From an uncultured Flavobacteriales bacterium (lineage in GTDB: Bacteria > Bacteroidota > Bacteroidia > Flavobacteriales > CAJXXR01), in NCBI GenBank assembly GCA_913063375.1, contig CAJXXR010000007.1:41580-105579 (forward strand): a DNA stretch of 64,000 nucleotides. Direction: 5' to 3'. The translations under genes and the position numbers were made by a program. Positions 37,031 through 46,932 of the stretch are shown one piece after another; position 1 is the stretch's first letter, and each line of letters begins with the position of its first letter. The notes beneath the pieces are model-generated. The model ran no database searches, was not told where the DNA came from, and worked only from the letters and a program-made list of their open reading frames with translations.

Positions 37031-38803
37031 ATGAACCAAGCTGAGATTAAAGTCCAAGAATCGGTTGAAAAAATCGTTCAAGACCTTTATGGAATTGAGA
37101 ATCCTACAGTAAGTTTCCAAAAGACGCGTAAAGAGTTTGATGGAGATATTACTTTAGTTGTTTTTCCATTTGTGAAAATGGCAAGAAAAAAACCTGAACA
37201 GGTAGCTGAGGAGCTTGGAACAAAATTGGTTGAAGAATTAGACATTGTTATTGCATTTAACGTTGTTAAAGGATTCTTAAACCTTAGTATTTCAGATGCC
37301 TATTGGACAAATTTCCTTAAGGAGGCATTGGTAAACGAACAATTTGGAAAGGTTGCAATCGATGATCAATCTGAAAAGATGATTGTAGAATACTCTTCTC
37401 CAAATACAAATAAACCACTTCACCTAGGTCATATCCGTAACAACTTATTGGGGTATTCTGTCGCTCAAATATTAGAAGCTTCTGGAATAAACGTATTTAA
37501 GGTACAGGTAATCAACGACCGTGGAATCCACATTTGTAAATCTATGCTAGCATGGCAGAAATTTGGAAATGGAGAAACTCCAGAGAGCACTGGACTGAAG
37601 GGAGATCATTTAGTAGGTAAATACTATGTCGCTTTCGATAAGTATTACCGCGCTGAAATGGATAAGCTGGTTGCAGAAGGAATGGATAAAGATGCAGCTA
37701 AAAAGAAAGCCCCTATCCTGATTGAAGCACAAGAAATGCTATTGAAATGGGAAAATAAAGATCCTCAAACTATTGAACTATGGGAAACCATGAACAAATG
37801 GGTATATGATGGATTTGCAAGTACCTATGATAGAATGGGTGTTTCATTCGATAAAAACTATTACGAAAGTAATACCTATATCCTTGGAAAAGAACATGTT
37901 CTTAAAGGAATAGAAAGTGGTGTTTTCTATAGAAAAGAAGACCAATCTGTTTGGTGTGACCTAACAGCAGACGGCTTGGATCATAAATTAGTTTTAAGAT
38001 CTGATGGTACTTCTGTCTACATCACACAAGATATAGGTACAGCTATAGAACGTCATCAAGATTTCCCATTCAAAAAAATGGTTTATACCGTAGGTGACGA
38101 ACAAGATTATCATTTTAAGGTATTGTTCATCATTCTTAAGAAATTAGGCTATATTTGGTCCGAAGGATGTTCTCATTTATCCTATGGAATGGTAGACCTT
38201 CCATCTGGAAAAATGAAATCAAGAGAAGGGACTGTAGTTGATGCTGACGAATTGATGCAGAAAATGAACGACGAAGCGCGTGCCATTTCTGAAGAAAGAG
38301 GTCATTTAGAAGGCATGGACGAAAACTATCAATCGGAATTGTTCGAAATGATAGGAATGTCTGCCTTGAAATATTTCATCCTTAAGGTTGATCCTAGAAA
38401 AAGAATGATGTTTGATCCAAATGAATCTATAGACCTTCACGGGAATACAGGTCCATTTATCCAGTATACGTATGCTCGTATCTCATCAATATTGAGAAAG
38501 GCAGAATGGAATGGAGACTTTACGGCAATTCCTTTGGATGAACCAACTAAAAATGTAATTAAGAAATTACATGAATACCCTCAGGTTATTCAAACAGCTG
38601 CTAGTGAATTATCACCAGCATTAATTTGTAATTATACCTTTGAGTTGGTAAAAGAATATAACCACTTTTACCAAAGCACACCAATATTGAGAGAAAGTGA
38701 TCTTTCGTTGAAACAAGCAAGAATTGCTTTATCAACAAAGGTTGCACAAACTATAAAGAGTGCCATGATTTTATTAGGGGTCAATGTTCCTACAAGGATG
38801 TAG
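37031..38803 (+). CDS. argS: Arginyl-tRNA synthetase
   Basis: A 590-residue class I synthetase. The N-terminal Arg-specific domain (1-110) is followed by the catalytic core with the HIGH variant in SSPNTNKPLHLGHIRNN and the KMSKS equivalent LPSGKMKSREGT. The helical anticodon-binding C-terminus ends with the characteristic VNVPTRM. Essential gene, monocistronic. Confidence 0.97.
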   Translation: MNQAEIKVQESVEKIVQDLYGIENPTVSFQKTRKEFDGDITLVVFPFVKMARKKPEQVAEELGTKLVEELDIVIAFNVVKGFLNLSISDAYWTNFLKEALVNEQFGKVAIDDQSEKMIVEYSSPNTNKPLHLGHIRNNLLGYSVAQILEASGINVFKVQVINDRGIHICKSMLAWQKFGNGETPESTGLKGDHLVGKYYVAFDKYYRAEMDKLVAEGMDKDAAKKKAPILIEAQEMLLKWENKDPQTIELWETMNKWVYDGFASTYDRMGVSFDKNYYESNTYILGKEHVLKGIESGVFYRKEDQSVWCDLTADGLDHKLVLRSDGTSVYITQDIGTAIERHQDFPFKKMVYTVGDEQDYHFKVLFIILKKLGYIWSEGCSHLSYGMVDLPSGKMKSREGTVVDADELMQKMNDEARAISEERGHLEGMDENYQSELFEMIGMSALKYFILKVDPRKRMMFDPNESIDLHGNTGPFIQYTYARISSILRKAEWNGDFTAIPLDEPTKNVIKKLHEYPQVIQTAASELSPALICNYTFELVKEYNHFYQSTPILRESDLSLKQARIALSTKVAQTIKSAMILLGVNVPTRM

Positions 38804-38857
38804 ATTATTTTTATTATTTTAGGCACTTAATAACCAAGAAACAAAAATCAAACACAT

Positions 38858-39688
38858 ATGTCCAATAATCTTTTAAAAGGAAAAAGAGGAATCATTTTCG
38901 GAGCATTGGACCCGAACTCCATAGCCTGGAAAGTGGCTGAATCTTGTCATGCACAAGGTGCTGAATTCGTTTTAACTAATGCTCCTATCGCTATGCGTAT
39001 GGGTACCATTAACCAATTAGCGGAAAAATGTGGAGCTCAGGTTATCCCAGCAGATGCAACCTCTATGGAGGATTTACAAAATCTATTCACCAAATCTATG
39101 GAGATTCTTGGTGGTAAACTGGATTTTGTATTGCATTCTATTGGAATGTCAATCAACGTTCGTAAAGGAAATCACTACACAGAGTTAGATTACGACATGC
39201 TTCATAAAGGATTTGACGTATCTGCAGTATCTTTTCACAAAGTATTGCAAACAGCGTATAAAATGGACGCCATTAACGAATGGGGATCTGTTTTAGCTTT
39301 ATCCTATATTGCTGCACAACGTGCTTTCCCTGACTATAACGACATGGCAGACAACAAGGCATACTTGGAGTCTATTGCTAGAAGTTATGGATACCACTAT
39401 GGTAAAAAAAGTAAGGTTCGTGTAAATACAATCTCTCAATCTCCAACAATGACTACTGCAGGAGCTGGAGTTAAAGGATTTGATGGATTTGTAAAATATG
39501 CTGACGTTATGTCTCCACTAGGAAATGCTTCTGCTCAGGAATGTGCAGACTACTGTGTTTCTCTATTCTCGGACTTAACGAAAATGGTAACTATGCAAAA
39601 CCTTTTCCATGATGGTGGATTCTCTTATACAGGGATCAGCATGGAAGTTATGGATATGTTTACAGAAAATGGGAAAAAAGAATCATAA
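38858..39688 (+). CDS. fabI: Enoyl-ACP reductase FabI
   Basis: A 276-residue NADH-dependent reductase for the last step of fatty-acid elongation. The atypical Rossmann start GIIFGALDPNSIAWKVAE, the HSIGMS stretch and the catalytic Tyr and Lys region (AAQRAFPDYNDMADNKAYLE) place it in FabI. It is 54 bases after argS with no terminator between, so partial read-through from argS is possible. A strong terminator follows. Confidence 0.93.
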   Translation: MSNNLLKGKRGIIFGALDPNSIAWKVAESCHAQGAEFVLTNAPIAMRMGTINQLAEKCGAQVIPADATSMEDLQNLFTKSMEILGGKLDFVLHSIGMSINVRKGNHYTELDYDMLHKGFDVSAVSFHKVLQTAYKMDAINEWGSVLALSYIAAQRAFPDYNDMADNKAYLESIARSYGYHYGKKSKVRVNTISQSPTMTTAGAGVKGFDGFVKYADVMSPLGNASAQECADYCVSLFSDLTKMVTMQNLFHDGGFSYTGISMEVMDMFTENGKKES

Positions 39689-39712
39689 GTCTTTTTCACT
39701 CCAAAATATAAA

Positions 39713-39741
39713 GCCACTACCCTTAGGTAGTGGCTTTTTTT
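39713..39741 (+). terminator. Intrinsic terminator after fabI
   Basis: GCCACTACC (39713-39721) pairs with GGTAGTGGC (39726-39734) around CTTA, followed by seven T. Confidence 0.93.
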
Positions 39742-39791
39742 ATGCCCAATTATTACCTAAATTGAAAAAAACAGACCATTCATTGAACAAA

Positions 39792-39823
39792 TTTGACAGT
39801 CCAAGATCAAATCTATAGTTTTG
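39792..39823 (+). promoter_or_regulatory. Promoter of the LytS/LytTR operon
   Basis: TTTG (39792-39795), 20 bases, then TAGTTTTG (39816-39823) is a full match to the Bacteroidota -33/-7 consensus. It lies 19 bases before the kinase ATG. Confidence 0.65.
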
Positions 39824-39842
39824 AATAGATTAAATCCATCAC

Positions 39843-40886
39843 ATGAAAGAGAACAATCGTGCTTTACATATTCTTACTTGGTTTTGTTATTGGCTAATTC
39901 TTATCTTCTTTTACCATAGACCAAATCATTTTGAGTTTACACTTTTAAAAGCTACTTATATTGGCTTAAACCATTTTGCCATATTTTATTTATGCACGAA
40001 ATTCTTACTACCCAAATTGTATGATAAGAAAAAGTGGTTTTTATTAATCCTCTCAGCCGTAGTCCTTACGGTAGCATTCCTACTTTTAAATTTTCAATTC
40101 AGCCTAGGCTTTGATCCCATATTCTCCGATCATTTTGTAGAGAAATTACTGGACCGAGCACCTAGAGGTAAAAAACGTTTTCATCCATCGCATATCTTAT
40201 TCTTAAGGGAAATAAGCCTCAACGTTATAGTATTCTTTGCAAGTATAATCTATCACTTAAATATTAAATTACGCCTAAAGCAACAAAGAGAAATTGAATT
40301 GGAAAATGAGAACCTAGATGCCGAAATGAATTTCTTAAAATCTCAGATCAACCCACATTTTCTATTTAATGCCATGAACAATGTCTACTCCTTAGCTGTG
40401 AGAGAGTCTAAAGAAGTTCCAGATAAGATTCTGAAACTTTCAGAAATGCTGAGATATGTTTTATACCATACGGATAACCCACATGTACAATTAAGTCAAG
40501 AAATTGCCTATATAAAGAATTTTATCGATTTTCAATTGCTGAAAGATGAACGCTATGCAAAAGCACTTTCATTTGAATTGAATGTACAAAATGACAAAAT
40601 TGCCATTGCCCCTATGATTCTAATTCCATTTATAGAAAACGCATTCAAACATGGTAAGATTGATGAAGAGACCCCCTTAACAATTCATCTTACATCTACC
40701 GATAGAAGTTTAGAATTCTCTGTTACAAACGCAATCAACACTAGTCATTATATCAAAGATCAAACAGGAGGAATAGGTATTCAAAATGTTCAAAGAAGGC
40801 TAGACCTTTTATATGGAGAGAACCATAGCCTACAAATTGATCAACAAGAACTAAGTTACCGTGTTGAATTAAAAATACAGTTTTGA
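39843..40886 (+). CDS. LytS-type sensor histidine kinase
   Basis: A 347-residue membrane kinase. Four N-terminal spans (about 10-145) end in a charged coil (QQREIELENENLDAEM). The His_kinase domain has the phospho-acceptor in SQINPHFLFNAMNN (His near 172), and the ATPase domain has LIPFIENAFKHG and GGIGIQNVQRRL. It has no obvious extracellular sensor. The cognate regulator begins 2 bases after its stop. Confidence 0.93.
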   Translation: MKENNRALHILTWFCYWLILIFFYHRPNHFEFTLLKATYIGLNHFAIFYLCTKFLLPKLYDKKKWFLLILSAVVLTVAFLLLNFQFSLGFDPIFSDHFVEKLLDRAPRGKKRFHPSHILFLREISLNVIVFFASIIYHLNIKLRLKQQREIELENENLDAEMNFLKSQINPHFLFNAMNNVYSLAVRESKEVPDKILKLSEMLRYVLYHTDNPHVQLSQEIAYIKNFIDFQLLKDERYAKALSFELNVQNDKIAIAPMILIPFIENAFKHGKIDEETPLTIHLTSTDRSLEFSVTNAINTSHYIKDQTGGIGIQNVQRRLDLLYGENHSLQIDQQELSYRVELKIQF

Positions 40887-40888
40887 TT

Positions 40889-41590
40889 ATGAAAGAATTG
40901 ACATGTATTATTATAGATGATGAAAAGCCAGCAATAGATCTACTAGAAACATTTGTAGAGAAAACAAGCCTTAGATTACTGAATAGCTTTCAAAACCCTT
41001 TAAAAGCGCTGGAATTCCTTCGTGATCAACAAGTAGACATTGTCTTCTGTGATATACAAATGAAAGAACTCAGCGGACTAAGCCTAGTAGAAATGAAAAT
41101 GGGAACCACTCAGTTCATTATGACTACTGCTTATGAAGAATATGCATTAAAAGGCTATGAACTGAATGTCTGCGATTACCTTTTAAAACCCTTTTCCTTT
41201 GAACGATTTTTACAATCGGTAAACAAAGCAATTGGACAAATTGAACATGTACAGTCCGCTCCTACCTTGCATCATGAGAAGGATTATATGCTTATTAAAG
41301 CAGATCAGAAACTGAACAAAATCCCTTATCAGGAAATTCTTTATATAGAGGGGCTTAGAGAGTATGTAAACTTTTGGACCAATCGGAAAGAGCTAATCAC
41401 CCTTGAATCGCTTAAAAACCTCGAGAACAACCTCCCTAGTAATTTTGTGCGTGTTCATAAATCTTTTATCGTCAATAGTAATAAGGTAGAATCTCTATAT
41501 GGGAATATGCTCATTATAGGTAAGAAAGAAATCCCTATAGGTAAAAGTTATAAAAAGGAGGCTTTGCTAAAGATTTTTGGACAGGTATAG
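40889..41590 (+). CDS. LytTR-family response regulator
   Basis: A 233-residue transcription factor: receiver (1-120; IIIDDEKPA, Asp in IVFCDIQMKE, Lys in DYLLKPFSF) and LytTR DNA-binding domain (about 135-232; DYMLIKADQKLNKIP, ILYIEGLREYVNF, FVRVHKSFIVN). I chose ATG 40889; the TTG two codons upstream overlaps the kinase stop. It pairs with the LytS-type kinase just upstream; target genes are unknown. Confidence 0.93.
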   Translation: MKELTCIIIDDEKPAIDLLETFVEKTSLRLLNSFQNPLKALEFLRDQQVDIVFCDIQMKELSGLSLVEMKMGTTQFIMTTAYEEYALKGYELNVCDYLLKPFSFERFLQSVNKAIGQIEHVQSAPTLHHEKDYMLIKADQKLNKIPYQEILYIEGLREYVNFWTNRKELITLESLKNLENNLPSNFVRVHKSFIVNSNKVESLYGNMLIIGKKEIPIGKSYKKEALLKIFGQV

Positions 41591-41653
41591 TCCTTCCGAA
41601 ATATCTAGTAAATAGTATATCCTATTCAAAATAAATTATCCCCATTAACAAAC

Positions 41654-41690
41654 AAAAAAAGGCGCTTAACTAAGTTAAGCGCCTTTTTTT
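41654..41690. terminator. Bidirectional intrinsic terminator
   Basis: GGCGCTTAAC (41661-41670) pairs with GTTAAGCGCC (41674-41683) around TAA, with seven A before and seven T after. It serves the LytTR gene and the convergent T9SS surface protein. Confidence 0.95.
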
Positions 41691-41706
41691 ATATTTTATA
41701 ATCTAC

Positions 41707-43362
41707 CTAATGCTGTACGGTAAAAGGTATGGTCTTCAGGGTCCTATTATTGAGTAATTGTAGATAATACATTCCATTGGCTAATTCGCCGGTTTGTATC
41801 CTAAAATCATCATACATGGTACCTCTCATTACTTTCGCTCCTAAAGCATTTACAATAAAAAAGTCTAGGTTCTCTATAGTAGAAGGTACATTATCCAAAT
41901 TCAATTCTACAGCTGTAGGATTTGGATACAATGAAATATTCGAATTCATGAAGTCATCATCCAGTGATAAAGAGTCAGCATAAACCTCATTGGAATAATC
42001 CCAACATCCGTTCCCGCCTATACCACGAACAAAACATGTATAAGATCCTGAATCAACATACGCATAAGTATTTGTATAAGTAGAGTCAATCAAAACACCA
42101 TCCAATAACCAGTAATACATTCCTACAGGATTATTAACTGTTGCTACAAATAATGGGTAGTTTAATACAATATTCACGTAAAATTCTGGTGGTGTTGGAA
42201 CAGTAACCAATACATTGTGTATAATAGGTCCGTTTTCAGAAGCTGGTGTACTATCATATACTGTAAATAGATACTGACCTGGTCCAACTGCACTAGGGTC
42301 TATCGTATAATAGTCGTAGCTATATGGTGGCGTTCCACCTGAGGTGAAGAGACCTTCTATATCTATTGATCCAGGCACTTCACTACATGGAGGCTCTACT
42401 ACAAAAGGGACTACTGTAATTGGGTAAACACAGTCACCATCATCAATGATATTGTATGGGTCATAGTTGTATGCAGTATTATCTGTACAGCCAATTCTAG
42501 AAATATCAATAGTTTGATCTAAGGTAAGTATACAATTTTCAATTTGTCCATTTACCACTACCGTATAGTTAAAAGTACCTTCCAGGTAAAGACTATCTCC
42601 TGTTAATTCATCTAATTCAGATTCCATATCAAACTGTACGATATCAAATCCAGGAACACCATTAACGGCATGATCTAAATTTACATTTTGAGGAGATGCT
42701 TCATCTACATCGAACGTTTCACCATTTGTATTTGTAATATCTATAAAGATAGAACCTTGATGTAAATCATAGTCCTCTAATGAATTACTCATGATGACTT
42801 GGAAAACAGGATTACCAAATCCATCCAACACAATATCCATAGAGATAAAGTCTAGGAAAGCACAAATAGTCGTAATACAATCTACTACGTCTAAGGTAAC
42901 CGCAGCGTCATAATTAAAGGCTGCTGGATCTGAACATCCCCAAGAATCAACAGCTACTAAAATATAATATTGTTCTGTACAAGTCAACGCACCCGTAAAA
43001 TCAAAGGTACCCGCTAAAAAAAATGATCCACCAGAAGCAATTGCATCTACATAATCCAATAGATCACTTGAAACAGGGAATAGGTGGTTAGAAATACCAA
43101 AAGGAATTCCAGTAGTTCCAGGAATTGTTAATGGATCAACAGTTAATTGCGCACCTGTTGAAATATTAAACGTTGGCGTAATAGTAACGGTTGATGTAAT
43201 TGCCAATCCAGTATTGTCCATTTCAACCTCCAAAAGATAAAACCCAGGGTTTGATGGATCTGGAATTACTTCCATACTGTTTATTGTAATAGTTGCACAC
43301 TGTGCGAAAACTGCCACCGTAGTGAGCAGGAAAAACGAAAATAAAATAGATAGCTTTCTCAT
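41707..43362 (-). CDS. T9SS type A sorted surface protein, unknown function
   Basis: A 551-residue secreted protein with a signal peptide (to VAVFAQ), two similar beta-rich modules of about 140 residues separated by short loops (SDPAAFNYDAAV and TDNTAYNYDPYN), a SprB-type repeat-like stretch (about 325-385; SGGTPPYSYDYYTID) and a type A CTD (LYPNPTAVELNLD, NGMYYLQLL). The AFNYD and AYNYDP loops are common in Flavobacteriales surface proteins. ATG 43362 (MRKLSILF) is preferred over one 3 codons upstream. Function unknown; probably an adhesin-like surface component. Confidence 0.8.
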   Translation of the reverse strand: MRKLSILFSFFLLTTVAVFAQCATITINSMEVIPDPSNPGFYLLEVEMDNTGLAITSTVTITPTFNISTGAQLTVDPLTIPGTTGIPFGISNHLFPVSSDLLDYVDAIASGGSFFLAGTFDFTGALTCTEQYYILVAVDSWGCSDPAAFNYDAAVTLDVVDCITTICAFLDFISMDIVLDGFGNPVFQVIMSNSLEDYDLHQGSIFIDITNTNGETFDVDEASPQNVNLDHAVNGVPGFDIVQFDMESELDELTGDSLYLEGTFNYTVVVNGQIENCILTLDQTIDISRIGCTDNTAYNYDPYNIIDDGDCVYPITVVPFVVEPPCSEVPGSIDIEGLFTSGGTPPYSYDYYTIDPSAVGPGQYLFTVYDSTPASENGPIIHNVLVTVPTPPEFYVNIVLNYPLFVATVNNPVGMYYWLLDGVLIDSTYTNTYAYVDSGSYTCFVRGIGGNGCWDYSNEVYADSLSLDDDFMNSNISLYPNPTAVELNLDNVPSTIENLDFFIVNALGAKVMRGTMYDDFRIQTGELANGMYYLQLLNNRTLKTIPFTVQH

Positions 43363-43597
43363 AATTAGCATATAGGATTTTTTACTATGATAACCCGAAC
43401 CTTGTAAAATTAAGGATTTTGATTGAATATCGATTAATTTTGAACATAATTTTCCTATTTTTTATTAAAGTTAAAAAGGAAGCCTATAAGCCGCTAACAC
43501 TAAGACCTTTCACCAATTTGGGTAATAGATTTTATTGAATAAATGTGTAAATCCCATTTATTAAGCTTATCTTTAGTTAACGATTTCACCATAAAAG

Positions 43598-44170
43598 ATG
43601 CAAGATAAGGGTAAACATGACTCGTTAGCAGGAAAGGTAATTTTAGCTGATCCACTAATGACCGATACTAATTTCAAGAAAGCGGTCTTGATAATGGCTG
43701 AGTACAGCCCTAAAGGAGCTATTGGATTTGTATTAAATAAAAAATTGAATTTTACATTAAGTGAAATAATCAACGATTCAAAATTCAATTTTGATCCACA
43801 GATTTACTTTGGAGGACCTGTTCAACAGGATAACTTATTCTTTCTACACTCTATTCGTGAGATTGTAACCGATGGAAGCTTAGAAATTGCGCCTAACCTA
43901 TTTTGGGGTGGCGATTTCGAATCTCTTCAATCCGATGACTACCTTAAATATATCCGCCCAGACAATATTCGCTTTTTCTTGGGCTATTCCGGTTGGGATT
44001 TTGATCAGATAAAGGAAGAGTTAAAAGAAAATTCTTGGATAGTATCCGACAAAAAATTGGATAATTTACTGTTGCTACCTGATGAAACCATGTGGTTTGA
44101 TCTCATGAAAAAAATCGGGGGCAATAAACGCATTTGGATTAATACCCCCGAACATATATTTATGAATTAA
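43598..44170 (+). CDS. YqgE/AlgH-family protein
   Basis: A 190-residue cytosolic protein of the YqgE (DUF179) family. Marks are GKVILADPLM near the N-terminus, KGAIGFVLNKKL, YFGGPVQQDNLFFLHS, FFLGYSGWD and WDQ-type C-terminal region. The family is widespread and its biochemical role is not settled. Its stop overlaps the convergent aminotransferase stop by 11 bases. Confidence 0.92.
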   Translation: MQDKGKHDSLAGKVILADPLMTDTNFKKAVLIMAEYSPKGAIGFVLNKKLNFTLSEIINDSKFNFDPQIYFGGPVQQDNLFFLHSIREIVTDGSLEIAPNLFWGGDFESLQSDDYLKYIRPDNIRFFLGYSGWDFDQIKEELKENSWIVSDKKLDNLLLLPDETMWFDLMKKIGGNKRIWINTPEHIFMN

Positions 44171-45014
44171 AGGCCATTTCCTTTAATCTCTCTACAAAGG
44201 TGTCCATCATGGCAGCCTTGTATTCTTTATTTTTATACTTGGACACATACTGTAATCCACTGATGGCATTTGAAACCCAGATTTCATCTGCAGCACTCAG
44301 TTCATAGTTCCTAATAGGATCATGTTTTACCGTAATTCCCAGTTCTTCCGCAACCAGCAAGACTTGTTTACGCATGATACCATCCAAGCATCCCTCTTTG
44401 GTATCTGGCGTAATAATTTCATTATCCTTGATTACAAAAATATTTGAATTCTGACTTTCAATCACATGCTGATCTGTATTTTGAATAAATACTTGGTCAA
44501 CTTCAGATTCTTCAGCAAAGATGGAAGCCAATACATATAGGATTCCATTGTTGCTTTTGATAGTAGACAAATCAGATTTTGCCTTTTGATGGTCGTAGTA
44601 AATATCTGCAGAAACCCCTTTTTCAATTAATTCAAATGCAGGCTTTTCAATGGACTCACATTCTACAAGGTAATTTACAGATCTATCGCTTGGTGCATAC
44701 AACCCACCCGCCTTTCTCCAAAAATTCAATCGGATACGACAAGAATTATTTAATAATCCATTTGCTTCGACTGCTTTTAGTAGAATATCATGAAGGAAGT
44801 CCATGTTTAATTCAGAAGGGATATCCATTCTTAACATGCACATACTCCCCATCACTCTGAAATAGTGGTCTTCCCAAAACAAAATGCGTCCGTTTTCACA
44901 ACGCATACTTTCAAACAATCCATCTCCATAACGGAAAGATCGATTATCAGCAGATAAATTGAAGGCTTCTTCAGCGATTAATTCACCATTATAATTTAGT
45001 ATTCTCTTATCCAT
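44160..45014 (-). CDS. Class IV aminotransferase (PabC/IlvE-like)
   Basis: A 284-residue PLP enzyme of fold type IV. FRYGDGLFESMRCENG is the N-terminal signature, the Schiff-base Lys lies in LSTIKSNNGILYVLA, and IESQNSNIFVIKDN and EGCLDGIMRK complete the cofactor site. Candidates are aminodeoxychorismate lyase (folate) or a branched-chain or D-amino-acid aminotransferase; sequence alone does not decide. It is 38 bases downstream of tpiA's stop on the same strand side and may be a separate unit. Confidence 0.85.
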   Translation of the reverse strand: MDKRILNYNGELIAEEAFNLSADNRSFRYGDGLFESMRCENGRILFWEDHYFRVMGSMCMLRMDIPSELNMDFLHDILLKAVEANGLLNNSCRIRLNFWRKAGGLYAPSDRSVNYLVECESIEKPAFELIEKGVSADIYYDHQKAKSDLSTIKSNNGILYVLASIFAEESEVDQVFIQNTDQHVIESQNSNIFVIKDNEIITPDTKEGCLDGIMRKQVLLVAEELGITVKHDPIRNYELSAADEIWVSNAISGLQYVSKYKNKEYKAAMMDTFVERLKEMAFNS

Positions 45015-45052
45015 TTTTCCTAACTAGTCTAACTAATCTATGGTTTATAAAC

Positions 45053-45823
45053 CTAAGATTTTGCGTTTTGTAATGCCGTAATCAAAGCAATAAAGTCATC
45101 ACTTTTTAGCGATGCCCCACCTATTAATCCACCGTCTACATTTTCACAGGCAAATAATTCATCTGCATTAGAAGGCTTACAACTACCACCATATAAAATA
45201 GTGCTATTGTTGGCTATTTCTGTTCCAAATTTCTCTAGTAAAAGTGCTCTTACATAAGCATGCATTTCTTCTGCCTCAGCACTAGATGCCGTTTTTCCTG
45301 TTCCAATTGCCCAAACCGGTTCATAAGCCAAAATTACCTGCTCCATTTCTACGGATGAAAGTTGAAATAAAACGCCCTCTATTTGACTTTTCACTAATTC
45401 AAAATGGCTTCCTGCTTCCCTTTCGGCCAATTGTTCACCAAAGCAAAAAATTGGTAGCATACCATTTCCTAGCACTTGCTTTACCTTTTTCAAAAGCATA
45501 GCATCATTCTCTCCCTGATACTCTCTTCTTTCAGAATGGCCAAGAATAACATATTCAACACCAATAGAATCCAACATACTAGCAGATATTTCTCCAGTAT
45601 AAGCTCCCTTTTCTTCTTCATGACAATTTTGAGCAGCCACTTGGTAGCCAGTTCCATCCATCAATGAACTAAGTGAAGATAAATGAATATAAGGTGCAGC
45701 AATTATACACTTGTGGTTGCCTTCCAATTCAGGTCCTTTTTCAATAATGGCTTGACATAATTTAATACCTTCATCATAGGTATTATTCATCTTCCAATTT
45801 CCTGCAACTATATACTTTCTCAT
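45053..45823 (-). CDS. tpiA: Triosephosphate isomerase
   Basis: A 256-residue glycolytic enzyme. NWKMN near the start, catalytic His in ILGHSERR, catalytic Glu in LAYEPVWAIGTGKTAS (followed by the phosphate loop) and LYGGSCKPSNADE plus DGGLIGGASL are all present. ATG 45823 (MRKYIVAGNWKMN) is the start; it overlaps the stop of the ABC permease gene as ATGA. The longer frame starting 10 codons upstream lies within the permease. Confidence 0.97.
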   Translation of the reverse strand: MRKYIVAGNWKMNNTYDEGIKLCQAIIEKGPELEGNHKCIIAAPYIHLSSLSSLMDGTGYQVAAQNCHEEEKGAYTGEISASMLDSIGVEYVILGHSERREYQGENDAMLLKKVKQVLGNGMLPIFCFGEQLAEREAGSHFELVKSQIEGVLFQLSSVEMEQVILAYEPVWAIGTGKTASSAEAEEMHAYVRALLLEKFGTEIANNSTILYGGSCKPSNADELFACENVDGGLIGGASLKSDDFIALITALQNAKS

Positions 45824-46932
45824 GCTCTGTTTCTTATTCTTGGATCTAACCAACTATAAATTTGGTCCACAAAGATATTAATCAATACGAATATGAACGA
45901 AATAAATAGAACGATTCCCATTACTACGGGTAAATCCATTTGTTCTAAACTCTCAACCATCAATTTACCGATGCCATCCCAGGCAAAGATATACTCTATA
46001 AATACCGCTCCAGCAAGCATTGATGCAAACCAACCCGAACTGGCCGTAATCACAGGATTTAAGGCATTCCTTAAACCATGTACTATCAATACTCTAAATT
46101 CCGACAATCCCTTTGCTCTGGCTGTACGAATATAATCTTCTTCCAATACACTTTCTAAAGAAGCTTTTGTCAATTGAGTTATCACTGCCAAGGGACGAAT
46201 TCCAAGTGTAATGGCTGGTAATACCAGATTCTTCCAGGCTATATACTCTCCCCTTCCTAGATCGTCTACCTCAAATAAACTTCCAGTCATTGAAAATGAA
46301 AAGACATCCTTTAAGTAAAAACCAAAAAACCAGGCTATTACAACCGACGCAAAAAAGGAAGGAACAGCCATCCCTAGAATACTAATACCTTCTAATAAGA
46401 ATTGCACCCATGCGGACTTATAAACCGTTAAAATTAACCCGAAAACAATCCCCAGTATAAAAGCGATTACAATGGCAACCATGGCTAATACAAACGTATT
46501 CAAAATTTTCCCCATCAAAAGGTCAGCCACCTTTGCATCTTGTTTCTGAAAGGACTTTCTCAAATATGGCCATTTAAGCACTAATGACCAGCTATCACCT
46601 TCTATCAATGAAGCATAACTATATTTATCTTCTGATAAATAATGAATCTTAGCAATCTCCTTTGTCCCATGTATGGAGATTGGAGAAAGGTCATTTAACC
46701 AAAAGATATATTGCTCCTCCAAGGGAAGATCGAATCCATAGCGTGCTCTAATTTTTTGTACCTGTTCTTCATTCTCATGCTGATCCAACATCATTTGCGC
46801 AGGATCTCCGGGCAAAACATTGAACAGGAAAAAAATCAAAGTGACCACCCCAAAAAGGATGGCCACCGCATGTGTAATATGTTTAAAAAACTTTTTAATA
46901 ATAGCTGACTTAGTATTTCTCTGGAACGACAT
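45820..46932 (-). CDS. Orphan DppB/OppB-type ABC permease
   Basis: A 370-residue inner-membrane permease of the peptide/nickel (DppB) class. It has the N-terminal span with FLFNVLPGDPAQMM, an enlarged first periplasmic loop (about 60-135), five further spans, and the coupling EAA-like loop ESVLEEDYIRTARAKGLSEF. No partner permease, ATPase or binding protein is in the window, so its partners must be elsewhere. It sits in a conserved Bacteroidota context between BT_3928 and tpiA (4-base overlap with tpiA, 23-base overlap with BT_3928). Confidence 0.88.
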   Translation of the reverse strand: MSFQRNTKSAIIKKFFKHITHAVAILFGVVTLIFFLFNVLPGDPAQMMLDQHENEEQVQKIRARYGFDLPLEEQYIFWLNDLSPISIHGTKEIAKIHYLSEDKYSYASLIEGDSWSLVLKWPYLRKSFQKQDAKVADLLMGKILNTFVLAMVAIVIAFILGIVFGLILTVYKSAWVQFLLEGISILGMAVPSFFASVVIAWFFGFYLKDVFSFSMTGSLFEVDDLGRGEYIAWKNLVLPAITLGIRPLAVITQLTKASLESVLEEDYIRTARAKGLSEFRVLIVHGLRNALNPVITASSGWFASMLAGAVFIEYIFAWDGIGKLMVESLEQMDLPVVMGIVLFISFIFVLINIFVDQIYSWLDPRIRNRA

